Part shown: piece after piece, positions 26,159-35,254 of the stretch | How positions within the stretch are numbered: the first letter of the stretch is position 1 | How the letters are laid out: each line of letters begins with the position of its first letter | Source of the DNA: an uncultured Flaviramulus sp. | GTDB lineage: Bacteria; Bacteroidota; Bacteroidia; Flavobacteriales; Flavobacteriaceae | Reading direction: 5' to 3' | NCBI GenBank assembly: GCA_947487155.1 | Contig: CANKVS010000016.1 | Location: forward strand, 1-63,003 | DNA: 63,003 nucleotides | Made by a program: the position numbers and the translations under genes | The notes under the pieces: model-generated | Databases searched by the model: none | What the model saw: the letters and a program-made list of their open reading frames with translations, nothing else | Told to the model about the DNA's origin: nothing

Positions 26159-27286
26159 CTATACTTTAGAAATAAAATTTACTATTTTTTTGCAAGCAGT
26201 GCCATCTCCATAAGGGTTATGTAAATGACTCATTGCGTTATATAATTCTTCGTTTTTTAAAAGTTTGTTAGCTTCATCTATAATTTTTTCTTTATTCGTG
26301 CCTACTAACGAAACGGTCCCAGCCTCAACAGCTTCTGGTCTTTCAGTAGTGTTTCTCATCACTAGGACTGGTTTACCCAAACTGGGAGCTTCTTCCTGAA
26401 CGCCACCACTGTCTGTTATAATTAAATACGATTGATTCATTAACCATACAAAAGAAGGGTATGAAAGTGGTGCTATTAATTGGATATTTCGAACATTTTC
26501 TAAAAGTTCGTATACTGGTTTTTGAACATTTGGATTCAAATGCACTGGATAAATAATCTGAGTATCGGGGTTATTCATTGCGATTTGCTTTAAAGCTTCA
26601 CAAATATTTATAAATCCTTGTCCATGATTCTCTCTACGGTGCCCTGTTACTAAAATCAGCTTCTGCCCTTCTTGTATTTGGGTTTTTAATTTTTCTATCT
26701 CTTCGTCAACAAAATTTTCAGCTTGTACTTTTTTTGTACTAAAATGAAGAGCGTCTATAACCGTGTTTCCTGTAATTAATATATTCTTATCACTAACATT
26801 TTCATTCAGCAAATTTTCTTTGGATGTTTTTGTGGGTGAAAAATGAAAATCTGAAATTCGTCCAGTAACGCTCCTGTTTATTTCCTCTGGAAAAGGAGAC
26901 CTTTTATTAAATGTTCTTAGACCCGCTTCTACATGACACACCTTAGCTCCTGAATAAAATGCTGCAATACTTGCCGCCATAGTTGTCGTGGTATCTCCGT
27001 GTACATAAACAAAATCTGGCTTAAAACTTTCTAAAACAGGTTTTAGGTTTGTTATAATATCTGATGTTAAAGTATATAAATTCTGATTAGGTTTCATTAA
27101 ATCCAAGTCATAATCGGGAGTGATTTCAAAAAAGTCAAGTACCTGATCTAACATTTCTCTGTGCTGAGCTGTAATACAAACTTTTGTTTCAAATGTCTCT
27201 TGATGTTTTAAAAACTCCTTAACTAGAGGTGCCATTTTTATGGCTTCTGGTCTGGTTCCAAACACAATTAGATTTTTCTTTTTCAT
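26159..27286 (-). CDS. wecB: UDP-N-acetylglucosamine 2-epimerase (non-hydrolysing), WecB
   Basis: A GT-B-fold epimerase of 375 aa. Characteristic segments are IVFGTRPEAIKMAPLVKE at the start, VHGDTTTTMAASIAAFY, CHVEAGLRTFNKRSPFPEE, and TDSGGVQEEAPSLGKP for UDP binding. It interconverts UDP-GlcNAc and UDP-ManNAc. It overlaps rfbD by 4 bp and precedes wecC by 3 bp, so the dTDP-rhamnose and ManNAcA genes run as one transcription unit. The closing HNPYGDGTACKKIV is conserved in WecB. Confidence 0.95.
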   Translation of the reverse strand: MKKKNLIVFGTRPEAIKMAPLVKEFLKHQETFETKVCITAQHREMLDQVLDFFEITPDYDLDLMKPNQNLYTLTSDIITNLKPVLESFKPDFVYVHGDTTTTMAASIAAFYSGAKVCHVEAGLRTFNKRSPFPEEINRSVTGRISDFHFSPTKTSKENLLNENVSDKNILITGNTVIDALHFSTKKVQAENFVDEEIEKLKTQIQEGQKLILVTGHRRENHGQGFINICEALKQIAMNNPDTQIIYPVHLNPNVQKPVYELLENVRNIQLIAPLSYPSFVWLMNQSYLIITDSGGVQEEAPSLGKPVLVMRNTTERPEAVEAGTVSLVGTNKEKIIDEANKLLKNEELYNAMSHLHNPYGDGTACKKIVNFISKV

Positions 27287-28077
27287 TTTATAGATTTGGT
27301 TAAGATACTATTCTTAGGTCGTGCCGCAAAAGTACGATAATTCTTTACCTTAACAAGTTTTACGTTATCAGTTAATTTGTTTTGTTTTAAAATTTGTTTT
27401 GCAAAATCATACCAAGTCATGCAAGCGTCATCTCGAAAATGGTAAATACCAAAATTGTTGTTTTTTGTAATTATTAAACTAACCAAAAACTGAGACAGGT
27501 TTACTGTATCTGTAGGGCATCCTATTTGTTCGTCTGTTACAGAAAGTTGTTTTGTTTGTTTAGCTTTATCAACAATGGTTCTATAAAAATTTTGTCCATA
27601 TTTTTTACTATACAACCAAGATGTTCTAATAATAAAATATTCATTCGAAATTTCTTGAATATATTGTTCGCCTAATAATTTGGATTTTCCATATTCGTTG
27701 ATTGGATTTGGAATATCGTTTACCGCGTAAGACCCTTCTTTTTCGCCATCGAACACATAATCGGTAGAGATATGGATTAAAATAGTATTGTTTTCCTTAC
27801 AAGCTTCAGCTAAGTTTTTAACTCCTTCAGCATTTACCTGAAAAGCAATCTTTGGAGTTTTTTCAGCTTGTTCTACATTAGTATATGCAGCACAATTAAT
27901 ACAATAATCAAAACGGTTTAGTTTAAAATATTGCTTTAATTCATCTTCTTTTGTAATATCTATATCAGATTTAGTAACAAAGACAAAATCAATAATTTTA
28001 TCATTAACTTTATACAATTCTTTAAAAGTCAATCCTAATTGTCCATTAACTCCTGTTACTAAAACCTTTTTATTCAT
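27283..28077 (-). CDS. rfbD: dTDP-4-dehydrorhamnose reductase, RfbD
   Basis: An SDR of 264 aa, slightly shorter than the usual 280-300 aa but with all landmarks: VTGVNGQLG (7-15), the STDYVFDG segment (104-111) and catalytic Y129-GKS-K133. It reduces dTDP-4-dehydro-L-rhamnose to dTDP-L-rhamnose with NADPH, the last step of the pathway. It overlaps rfbC by 8 bp and wecB by 4 bp. The C-terminus ends with the conserved RPKNSIL and a short tail. Confidence 0.95.
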   Translation of the reverse strand: MNKKVLVTGVNGQLGLTFKELYKVNDKIIDFVFVTKSDIDITKEDELKQYFKLNRFDYCINCAAYTNVEQAEKTPKIAFQVNAEGVKNLAEACKENNTILIHISTDYVFDGEKEGSYAVNDIPNPINEYGKSKLLGEQYIQEISNEYFIIRTSWLYSKKYGQNFYRTIVDKAKQTKQLSVTDEQIGCPTDTVNLSQFLVSLIITKNNNFGIYHFRDDACMTWYDFAKQILKQNKLTDNVKLVKVKNYRTFAARPKNSILTKSIK

Positions 28078-28618
28078 TTAAAAATGTTTTAAATGTTGGC
28101 AATGCTCTATCTTTTTCTGAAAGGATTAAATTCTCTTTTGAAAATTTCCAGTCAATATTTAAAGTTTCGTCATTATAAATGATGCCTTTTTCCGAAGCTT
28201 TGTTATAATAATTATCACATTTATATGAAAAAATCGTGTTGTCTTCTAAAACCAAAAAGCCGTGGGCAAACCCACGTGGAATAAATAGTTGCTTTTTCTC
28301 AACAACATCTAAAATTATTGAAAAATGTTTGCCAAAAGTTGGAGAATCTTTTCTTAAATCAACACAAAAATCTAGTACAGAGCCTTTTATAACTCTAACT
28401 AATTTAGCTTGCTCAAACTTTCCTGATTGAAAGTGAAGCCCTCTTAAAACACCTTTTGACGATAGTGACTGGTTATCTTGAACAAAATCAATTACAACTC
28501 CTGTTTCTTTTTCAAAAATCTTCTTATTAAAGTTTTCAAAGAAATACCCTCTTTCGTCTTCAAAAACCTTAGGTGTTATTACAAAACACCCTTTTAAATA
28601 TGTTTCTTCAACTATCAT
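28070..28618 (-). CDS. rfbC: dTDP-4-dehydrorhamnose 3,5-epimerase, RfbC
   Basis: A cupin epimerase of 182 aa, the standard length. Catalytic His62 in LRGLHFQ and Tyr132 in FSYKCDNYY are present, as are the substrate-phosphate region DERGYFFE (21-28) and IPRGFAHGF (113-121). It epimerises dTDP-4-keto-6-deoxyglucose at C3 and C5. The gene is directly contiguous with rfbA and overlaps rfbD by 8 bp. Confidence 0.96.
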   Translation of the reverse strand: MIVEETYLKGCFVITPKVFEDERGYFFENFNKKIFEKETGVVIDFVQDNQSLSSKGVLRGLHFQSGKFEQAKLVRVIKGSVLDFCVDLRKDSPTFGKHFSIILDVVEKKQLFIPRGFAHGFLVLEDNTIFSYKCDNYYNKASEKGIIYNDETLNIDWKFSKENLILSEKDRALPTFKTFLNE

Positions 28619-29485
28619 TTAACTTAAACCTATTAATTGTTGAAGATATTCGCCATAACCACTTTTAAGTAATGGTTCTGCTAATTTATTTAATTGATCT
28701 TTATTAATATATCCCATTTTATAAGCTACTTCTTCGATACAGCCTATTTTTTTTCCTTGTCGTTCTTCTATAACTTGAACAAATTGAGATGCTTGCATTA
28801 AAGATTGAAATGTTCCTGTATCTAACCACGCAATACCTTTATCTAAAATTTGAACATTTAATAGTTTTCTTTCTAAATAGACTTTATTAATATCGGTTAT
28901 TTCTAACTCTCCTCTATTACTAGGTTTTATATTTTTGGCTATATCAACAACTGAATTATCATAAAAATAAATACCAGGAACAGCAAAATTAGATTTAGGC
29001 TTTTTAGGTTTTTCTTCTATTGAAATCGCTTTATTACATTTATCAAATTCAACAACTCCATAACGTTTTGGGTCTTGTACGTGGTATGCAAAAATAACAC
29101 CACCTTTAGGGTTAATATTGGTTTGCAATGTTTCTTTTAAACCCGATCCGTAAAAAATATTATCTCCTAAAATAAGTGCAACACTATCGTTACCTATAAA
29201 TCGTTCTCCAATAATAAAGGCGTCAGCTAATCCATTAGGTTGTTCTTGTATCGCATATTCAAACTTACATCCATAATCACTTCCATCTCCTAAAAGCTCC
29301 TTAAATTTTGAAATATCATTAGATGTTGATATAACAAGAACTTCATTAATACCAGAATACATTAAAGTAGTTAACGGATAATAAATCATGGGCTTATCAT
29401 AAACAGGCATAAGCTGTTTGCTTACCACTTTTGTAAGCGGGTATAATCGTGTTCCAGAACCTCCAGCTAAAATAATGCCTTTCAT
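28619..29485 (-). CDS. rfbA: Glucose-1-phosphate thymidylyltransferase, RfbA
   Basis: A nucleotidyltransferase of 288 aa. Signature [20 protein letters not shown] (5-24) with [13 protein letters not shown], then [10 protein letters not shown] and EKPKKPKS. It makes dTDP-glucose from dTTP and glucose-1-phosphate, the first step toward dTDP-L-rhamnose. Length and motifs match the short RmlA class. The order rfbB - (four-helix bundle gene) - rfbA - rfbC - rfbD gives the complete pathway on one strand. Confidence 0.96.
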   Translation of the reverse strand: MKGIILAGGSGTRLYPLTKVVSKQLMPVYDKPMIYYPLTTLMYSGINEVLVISTSNDISKFKELLGDGSDYGCKFEYAIQEQPNGLADAFIIGERFIGNDSVALILGDNIFYGSGLKETLQTNINPKGGVIFAYHVQDPKRYGVVEFDKCNKAISIEEKPKKPKSNFAVPGIYFYDNSVVDIAKNIKPSNRGELEITDINKVYLERKLLNVQILDKGIAWLDTGTFQSLMQASQFVQVIEERQGKKIGCIEEVAYKMGYINKDQLNKLAEPLLKSGYGEYLQQLIGLS

Positions 29486-29519
29486 TGTATGGGGTTATAA
29501 GGTTAAAAAAGTTATATAG

Positions 29520-29882
29520 TTAAATAATTCCATTTAAACTTTTTATCAGATTAGCCAACATTTTTCTAATAAAGTAAATACTTTTATTTGTGTCTTCTAA
29601 ATTTTCAATATATTTCAATCTATAGGCAATCTCTAATTGAGTTTCAATTTCTGAAAGTGAACCCAAAGCTATATATAAAAACCTAATAAATTCTTTTTCT
29701 CCCTTTCTTCCAGCACCTTCTGCAATATTTGAAGGAATTGAAACTGCCGCTCTCCTCATTTGGTATACAAGTCCATATAATTCACTTTTAGGAAAAGTCT
29801 CTGAGGTTTTATAGATTTCTATAACTAAACTCATAGATTCCTGCCATACTTTTAAATCTTTATGAGATTTTATTTGATTCAT
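29520..29882 (-). CDS. Four-helix bundle protein (23S rRNA-IVP/S23 family)
   Basis: A small protein of 120 aa, predicted all-helical. The family core is visible: HKDLKVWQESMSLVIEIYK at the N-terminus, QMRRAAVSIPSNIAEGAGRK in the middle, then EFIRFLYIALGSLSEIETQL. Members are encoded in 23S rRNA intervening sequences of some bacteria and very often inside surface-polysaccharide operons of Bacteroidota and cyanobacteria. They form pentameric helical bundles; the biochemical role is unknown. Here it is inserted between rfbB (59 bp gap) and rfbA (34 bp gap) on the same strand. Confidence 0.9.
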   Translation of the reverse strand: MNQIKSHKDLKVWQESMSLVIEIYKTSETFPKSELYGLVYQMRRAAVSIPSNIAEGAGRKGEKEFIRFLYIALGSLSEIETQLEIAYRLKYIENLEDTNKSIYFIRKMLANLIKSLNGII

Positions 29883-29941
29883 AAATATTCTACTCTTACT
29901 ATATCTTTTACAGCCCTATAACTTTAGAATCATTTAACCGA

Positions 29942-30955
29942 TTAACTTTTATACTTATTTATATACCAATCAATCGTTTTTCTTATTCCTGTTTCAAAAT
30001 TCTCTTGAGCTTCCCAACCTAAATCATGTTCAATTTTTGAGGCATTAATAGCATACCTAAAATCATGTCCTGGTCTATCCTTAACAAAGGAAATTTGTTC
30101 TTTATATGACGATGACTTAGGTAACAGTTCATCTAAAACTTCACAAATAGTATTAGCAATATATAAATTATTCCTTTCGTTTTTACCTCCAATATTATAG
30201 GTTTCACCTGAAACACCTTTATTAAAAGCTAAATCGATGCCTTTACAATGATCTACAACATATAACCAATCACGAATATTTTGCCCATCACCATAAATAG
30301 GAATGCTTTCACCTTCTATAGCTTTTCTTATAATAGTTGGAATTAATTTTTCATCATGCTGCTTAGGTCCATAATTATTAGAGCAATTTGTAGTCACCAC
30401 ATTCATTCCGTAAGTATGAAAATAACTCCTCACAATAAAATCTGATGATGCCTTAGACGCACTATAAGGACTATTTGGGGCATAAGATGTAGTTTCCGAG
30501 AACAACCCTGTTTTCCCTAAAGTCCCATAAACCTCATCGGTAGAAATATGATGAAATCGGGCTTTTTTAAATTTCTCTTTTACCTCGAAAGGAGTTTTCA
30601 TCCAATGATTTTTAGCAACATCTAACACATTGAAAGTTCCTAAAACATTAGTGTTTATAAACTCACTTGGCTTTTCAATTGAATTATCAACATGAGATTC
30701 GGCTGCAAAATGAATAACGCCTTGAAAATTGTGTTCTTTAAACAAACCTTCTATTAAATTCCTATCACAAATATCTCCTTTTATAAATGAATAGCGATTA
30801 TCATTTTCAACCGCTTTTAAATTAGAAAGATTCCCTGCATAAGTGAGTTTGTCAATAGTTACTATTTTAACACCTAGATTTTGATTTAAAAACAAAGGAA
30901 TAAAATTAGACCCTATAAACCCTGCTCCTCCAGTTATTAAAATAGTTTTATTCAC
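29942..30955 (-). CDS. rfbB: dTDP-glucose 4,6-dehydratase, RfbB
   Basis: An extended SDR of 337 aa. NAD site ITGGAGFIGSNF (7-18), FAAESHVDNSI (83-93), catalytic STDEVYG (138-144, with Asp140-Glu141) and Y164-SAS-K168. It converts dTDP-glucose to dTDP-4-keto-6-deoxyglucose. The start codon is GTG at 30955, whose G is the last base of the Wzz gene's TAG stop (TAGTG), so the two genes overlap by one base. No in-frame ATG exists near the conserved N-terminus. Confidence 0.95.
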   Translation of the reverse strand: MNKTILITGGAGFIGSNFIPLFLNQNLGVKIVTIDKLTYAGNLSNLKAVENDNRYSFIKGDICDRNLIEGLFKEHNFQGVIHFAAESHVDNSIEKPSEFINTNVLGTFNVLDVAKNHWMKTPFEVKEKFKKARFHHISTDEVYGTLGKTGLFSETTSYAPNSPYSASKASSDFIVRSYFHTYGMNVVTTNCSNNYGPKQHDEKLIPTIIRKAIEGESIPIYGDGQNIRDWLYVVDHCKGIDLAFNKGVSGETYNIGGKNERNNLYIANTICEVLDELLPKSSSYKEQISFVKDRPGHDFRYAINASKIEHDLGWEAQENFETGIRKTIDWYINKYKS

Positions 30956-32025
30956 TACACTTTATCTTTAAAACGTTCTAAGTATTTTATGAGTTGTAAC
31001 CCTAATAAAACTAAAAATGTTAGCATAGTTAAGATTAGTCCATAAAATATTTTAACGCTTAACACCTTACCTAAAATCTCCTTTTTATTATCTATAGAAC
31101 CACTATCTTGCTTACTAGATATTGTTTCAATAATATGTTTTTTATTTGCTATTTCTCTCTCTATTTCAACTAACTTTTCTCTTAATTCTAAGTCATTTTT
31201 ATAAAGATCAAATTCCCTAGTTTTATTCTCTTCCTCAGAATTTTTAATTGTCACACTTGTTTGTGATCCGCTATTATCTTGAAATGCTTTTGTAAGTACT
31301 TCTTTGTAGGTTTCTTGCAAAGATTTTGAATCTGCTAAAGCATTCTCCAAAGATTGTTTTTTACGCTCTAACTCAAACAAATCTTTTTGTTGCTCTCTTT
31401 TAAAGTACTCATTAGTATTTACATCGTCCTTAATCTTCTCAAAAACAGCTTTAAAATTATCTCGTTTTTTTGATTTAATAGTTATCTGTTGATATTTATG
31501 GGTATAGTCTTTTGAATTCTCTATATAGGTTTCATACTCAATTGTTTTTGCCAAAGTCGTATCAAGTGTTTTAAGATAAGTATCAAACTCTTTAATTTTT
31601 TGATTCTCTGTAATAACAGATTCTATATCAAAATGTAAAATTGACTCAACATCAATCGAATCACCTAAAACACGTTTTAATGTAACATCATCACCTTGCT
31701 TAACTAAATCATTATAATAACTAATAGTATTATATAAGTTTTCTCCTGTATTATAATTTTGCTTAACTGTGATGTATGATTTATAAACAGGATCGGATGT
31801 TTTTTCTAATAAAAATCCTAAACCAATTCCAATTAAACCCGCAATTACTAGCTTTATAAAATGCTTTTTTACAAAGAACACACACCAGACAAAAGCTAAA
31901 AAAAGCTTATTGAATATTCCTCCAATAAACTTAAATAGCCTATCAAACATATTGCCAATAAGCTTGAATAACTGTCCTAAATCGACTTCTTCAGATTGCT
32001 GTGGCTGTTGCGAATCTTTACTCAT
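30955..32025 (-). CDS. Wzz-like polysaccharide chain-length determinant protein
   Basis: A protein of 356 aa with the Wzz/PCP layout: a cytoplasmic N-terminus with amphipathic helices, a hydrophobic region at about 41-74 (second part HFIKLVIAGLIGIGLGFL), a long polar periplasmic domain (about 75-320) rich in predicted coiled coil, and a second membrane segment (about 328-348) before a short basic tail. No kinase domain is attached. By family it would set chain length by interacting with Wzy in the inner membrane. It sits 2 bp after the 564-aa gene and overlaps rfbB by 1 bp. It lacks the classical proline-rich motif, so the call rests on architecture and position. Confidence 0.75.
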   Translation of the reverse strand: MSKDSQQPQQSEEVDLGQLFKLIGNMFDRLFKFIGGIFNKLFLAFVWCVFFVKKHFIKLVIAGLIGIGLGFLLEKTSDPVYKSYITVKQNYNTGENLYNTISYYNDLVKQGDDVTLKRVLGDSIDVESILHFDIESVITENQKIKEFDTYLKTLDTTLAKTIEYETYIENSKDYTHKYQQITIKSKKRDNFKAVFEKIKDDVNTNEYFKREQQKDLFELERKKQSLENALADSKSLQETYKEVLTKAFQDNSGSQTSVTIKNSEEENKTREFDLYKNDLELREKLVEIEREIANKKHIIETISSKQDSGSIDNKKEILGKVLSVKIFYGLILTMLTFLVLLGLQLIKYLERFKDKV

Positions 32026-32027
32026 AA

Positions 32028-33722
32028 TTATAGTGTATTAAATAGTTGTTCTAATATTTTTCTTGTTATTAAATAGGTAGGCTTTACACCACTTGTTCCT
32101 AAACCACCAGAAGCTAATGTGCTTCCCGTTTCTAAAGGATTATCACTTGCATAATACGCATATCTTACTTTTACATTAGAGCTTATACTCCCTCTAACCT
32201 TTGATGCCGCTTGAATTGCCTTTTGGTAATGCGCGCCTTCCATTTCCAGTCCTATAACACTCCAAGTTGAATTGTAAAAGAATTTTAAAATGTCCTTGTT
32301 TTGTAACGATGTTCCCAAAACTGTAATCATAGACCCTTCAAAAACATTGACGCCCTGACATTCCAAATATTCTTTTTTCAACTCATTTTCAAAAGGATAA
32401 TTATCTGCTGTACCTTCAAAAATATGGGCAGAAGGAATCATAATATCACCTTTACCGCCTTCTAAAATTCCAGCTTTTCCCATTATGGAAACCGACTCCA
32501 CATTTAAATGAACCTTCTTGTTATTAACGGTGTATGGCTTTAACAATTCATCAATCGTTTCATAAGCCTGCTCACCAAAAGCATAATCCATGACAAATAT
32601 AACAGGTTTTGTAGATTTTAAAACCTCATTGTTTGCTTTTATATCAATTTTTGAAACATCAATTTTAGCTGTATCAAAAATTTGAACATCAATATTTGTA
32701 CCTGATGTATCTTTAATGTAAATCATTCCTTTTTGAATAGCCTCTTTTTTTACTTTATCTCTAAGGTTATTATTTTCGTTGTCACTTAACAATTCATAAA
32801 CATCGAATATTTCTTTTTTAGAAACTAGCGTTTTTAAAGCATTGGGCGCAAAAAGCGTATTCATAACACTATGCATATTAGCACTTATAATATGAATTGG
32901 CCTATTAAGAATTCCATTTTTATGTAATGTTTCTTTAATTGTATTCGCCCAAATTTCACCATGTATATGATGCCCTAATCGCTCTCGCAACACAGGGCTA
33001 AACGTTACCGAACGTTTGTTATTATTAACCTGTTCTTCTATTGCTAATTTTCCAAGCCAATACACAATATGTAATAAGCGTTCTGGTTGTAATTTTGTTG
33101 CAAATTTAGAATACACACCTGTCAACTCATTAAACGTTCTTCCAAGAATATTTGCTGTGTGCGTAATGGCTATTTCACGCGCTTCTTGAGTGAGTTTCTT
33201 TTTAGCTAAAACCGCTTTTTCTAATTTTATCCAATCTCTTGTTGTGGTCCCTTTTTCGTCTATAAGAACACGTTTACTAATTTTGTGAGACTCCACAAAA
33301 AGAAATGTAAGGTGTGTTAGAATATCATAAATTTCAGATCGCCCTCGGGTAATCTCAATATTCATTTGTTCGGCATCAATCCTATAGCAATTACGTCGTC
33401 TCTTTTCAGGAATAATGGGTTTAAAATGCGAATTTGAATACCCTTCGTCGCTCGTTAAATTAATAAATGTACATTCTTCAATACCAATAGGAAGTCTATC
33501 AATCACATAAAGCAAACCTTCTAATTCTGCTTTTTCGTCGCCAATAGATCCATAGATTTCTGGTCTTAATAATAACAAAGCCTGACGCAATGTTTCTCCC
33601 GAAACCCCCATAGGTTTATAAAACCCTCTATTAAACAAATGGCGCATAGTAACATACATCCGTTCAATAGCATTAGAGCTTTCTTGCGCTCTGGTTCTTT
33701 CGTGGTGTTTTATGTTACTCAT
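32028..33722 (-). CDS. Uncharacterised protein (DUF6909-like) with nucleoside phosphorylase/AMP nucleosidase-like C-terminus
   Basis: A 564-aa cytoplasmic protein with no signal peptide or membrane segment, conserved in Bacteroidota as far as I recall. The N-terminal half is helical (residues about 10-260) with basic patches. The C-terminal half resembles the PNP_UDP/MTAN fold by motif order: MGKAGILEGGKGDIMIP (414-430; compare GxAGGL...GDIVI), GLEMEGA (491-497; compare the ribose-binding (V/D)(D/E)ME(A/G)A) and YASDNPLETG (524-533; compare the SDxPLxGE of AMP nucleosidase, which holds the catalytic Asp). This is my motif reading, not a database result. It lies 2 bp upstream of wzz and 38 bp after the GH3-like gene. 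The function is unknown. Confidence 0.75.
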   Translation of the reverse strand: MSNIKHHERTRAQESSNAIERMYVTMRHLFNRGFYKPMGVSGETLRQALLLLRPEIYGSIGDEKAELEGLLYVIDRLPIGIEECTFINLTSDEGYSNSHFKPIIPEKRRRNCYRIDAEQMNIEITRGRSEIYDILTHLTFLFVESHKISKRVLIDEKGTTTRDWIKLEKAVLAKKKLTQEAREIAITHTANILGRTFNELTGVYSKFATKLQPERLLHIVYWLGKLAIEEQVNNNKRSVTFSPVLRERLGHHIHGEIWANTIKETLHKNGILNRPIHIISANMHSVMNTLFAPNALKTLVSKKEIFDVYELLSDNENNNLRDKVKKEAIQKGMIYIKDTSGTNIDVQIFDTAKIDVSKIDIKANNEVLKSTKPVIFVMDYAFGEQAYETIDELLKPYTVNNKKVHLNVESVSIMGKAGILEGGKGDIMIPSAHIFEGTADNYPFENELKKEYLECQGVNVFEGSMITVLGTSLQNKDILKFFYNSTWSVIGLEMEGAHYQKAIQAASKVRGSISSNVKVRYAYYASDNPLETGSTLASGGLGTSGVKPTYLITRKILEQLFNTL

Positions 33723-33760
33723 TAGGGGTTTTAATAGCGATAAAGATAATACTATTTGAT

Positions 33761-35254
33761 TTAACTAATATGAGAAAACCCGTCCACAATCTTTCTGTCG
33801 TTCGATAAACGTGGTATTTTATTTTGTCCACCTAATTTACCAATAGATTTCATGTAATTTTGAAATCCACCTGTTTTCACTTTCGTAATTTTAAGAGGCT
33901 GGAGCACTTTCCCTTCAATTAAATCGAAATAGTAACTATTTTGTTTTTGAAGCGATTCATCAATTTTTTTCGCTAAAGCTGACAGGTTTTCGGGTTCATT
34001 TTCAAACTCAACAAACCATTCATGATATGGCAAGCCTTCTTCAGGGCTAATTTGAGGCGCTACAGTAAATTCTGAAACTCTTACGTTTGTATTATTCGTT
34101 GCCTCTTGCATAGCTTGTTCTACCTCTTTACCAATAACATGCTCACCAAATGCCGAAATAAAATGTTTTATCCTGCCAGAAACAATTACGCGATAGGGTT
34201 TAGTAGAAGTAAACTGAACGGTATCTCCAATATTATATGCCCAAAGCCCTGCGTTTGTTGAAATAATCATGACATAATTTACACCAATAACAACATCTTT
34301 TATTGTGATACGCTTTGGGTTTTCATTAAAAAATTCATCTGTTTTGATGAACTCATAAAAAATACCAGAATTAAGCTGAAGTAACATGCCTTTTTCATTT
34401 TGCTTATCTTGAAATGCAAAAAAGCCTTCGCTAGCAGGGTATAACTCAATACTATCTACTTGTCGCCCAATAAGGTTTTCAAACTTGGCACGATACGGCT
34501 CGTAATTAACACCTCCAAAAATGAATAAATTGAAATTCTTAAAAACATCACCTATCTTTTTTCCTGTTTTTTGTTGAAGTTTTTCAAAATACATTTGAAC
34601 CCAAGATGGAATACCAGAAATAATGGTCATGTTTTCTGGTAAGGTTTCCTCAACAATAGCATCTACTTTTGTTTCCCAATCTTCAATACAATTTGTTTGC
34701 CATGAGGGTAATCTGTTTTTTTGAAGATATTTAGGTACATAGTGTGCTACAATGCCCGATAATCTGCCTAATTGGATTCCATTTTGCTCATTAAGAACAG
34801 GACTTCCTTGTAAAAAAATCATTTTGCCATCTACAAATTTGCTATTCCCTGTTTCGTTAATATATAATAGAATGGCATTTCTAGCCGCTTCTACATGACT
34901 GGGCATACTTTCCTTTGTAATTGGAATGTACTTTGATCCTGATGTTGTTCCAGAGGTTTTAGCAAAATAAAGCGGTTTTCCTTTCCAAAGTACATTGTCT
35001 TCACCTGCAACAACACGTTCTACATAGGGTTTAAGTGCTTCGTAATCTCTAATTGACACACGTTTAACAAAATCATCATGATTATTTATACTTATAAAAT
35101 CATGATCAATTCCAAATTGTGTAGATGTTGCTTTGGTTATTAAGCCCTGAAACACTTTTTGTTGTGTTTCAATGGGTTTGTTTGCCCATTTTTGGATATT
35201 CTTATATACGCGTTTTGCAAACGGTTTTGCTAAGGTAGATTTTATTGAAAGCAT
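33761..35254 (-). CDS. GH3 auxin-responsive-promoter family protein (acyl-adenylating enzyme)
   Basis: A protein of 497 aa of the GH3 branch of the ANL adenylate-forming superfamily. The ATP-phosphate loop AKTSGTTSGSKYIPIT is clear, as are IISGIPSWVQMYFE, IFGGVNYEPYRAKFE and ELYPASEGFFAFQD (A5-like motif), and the C-terminal KIPRLSNDR. Plant GH3 enzymes conjugate amino acids to jasmonate or auxin; the bacterial substrate is unknown, probably an acyl or aromatic acid. The start overlaps the M23 peptidase stop by one base (TAATG), a sign of coupling in a cell-envelope operon. Confidence 0.9.
   Translation of the reverse strand: MLSIKSTLAKPFAKRVYKNIQKWANKPIETQQKVFQGLITKATSTQFGIDHDFISINNHDDFVKRVSIRDYEALKPYVERVVAGEDNVLWKGKPLYFAKTSGTTSGSKYIPITKESMPSHVEAARNAILLYINETGNSKFVDGKMIFLQGSPVLNEQNGIQLGRLSGIVAHYVPKYLQKNRLPSWQTNCIEDWETKVDAIVEETLPENMTIISGIPSWVQMYFEKLQQKTGKKIGDVFKNFNLFIFGGVNYEPYRAKFENLIGRQVDSIELYPASEGFFAFQDKQNEKGMLLQLNSGIFYEFIKTDEFFNENPKRITIKDVVIGVNYVMIISTNAGLWAYNIGDTVQFTSTKPYRVIVSGRIKHFISAFGEHVIGKEVEQAMQEATNNTNVRVSEFTVAPQISPEEGLPYHEWFVEFENEPENLSALAKKIDESLQKQNSYYFDLIEGKVLQPLKITKVKTGGFQNYMKSIGKLGGQNKIPRLSNDRKIVDGFSHIS

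Noticed and set aside
28261..28281. CCACGTGGAA-containing palindrome resembling parS, with a CGTGGG-CAAA-CCCACG hairpin
   Set aside because: It lies inside rfbC coding sequence (IPRGFAHGF region) and matches only the central part of the parS consensus; better explained by codons.
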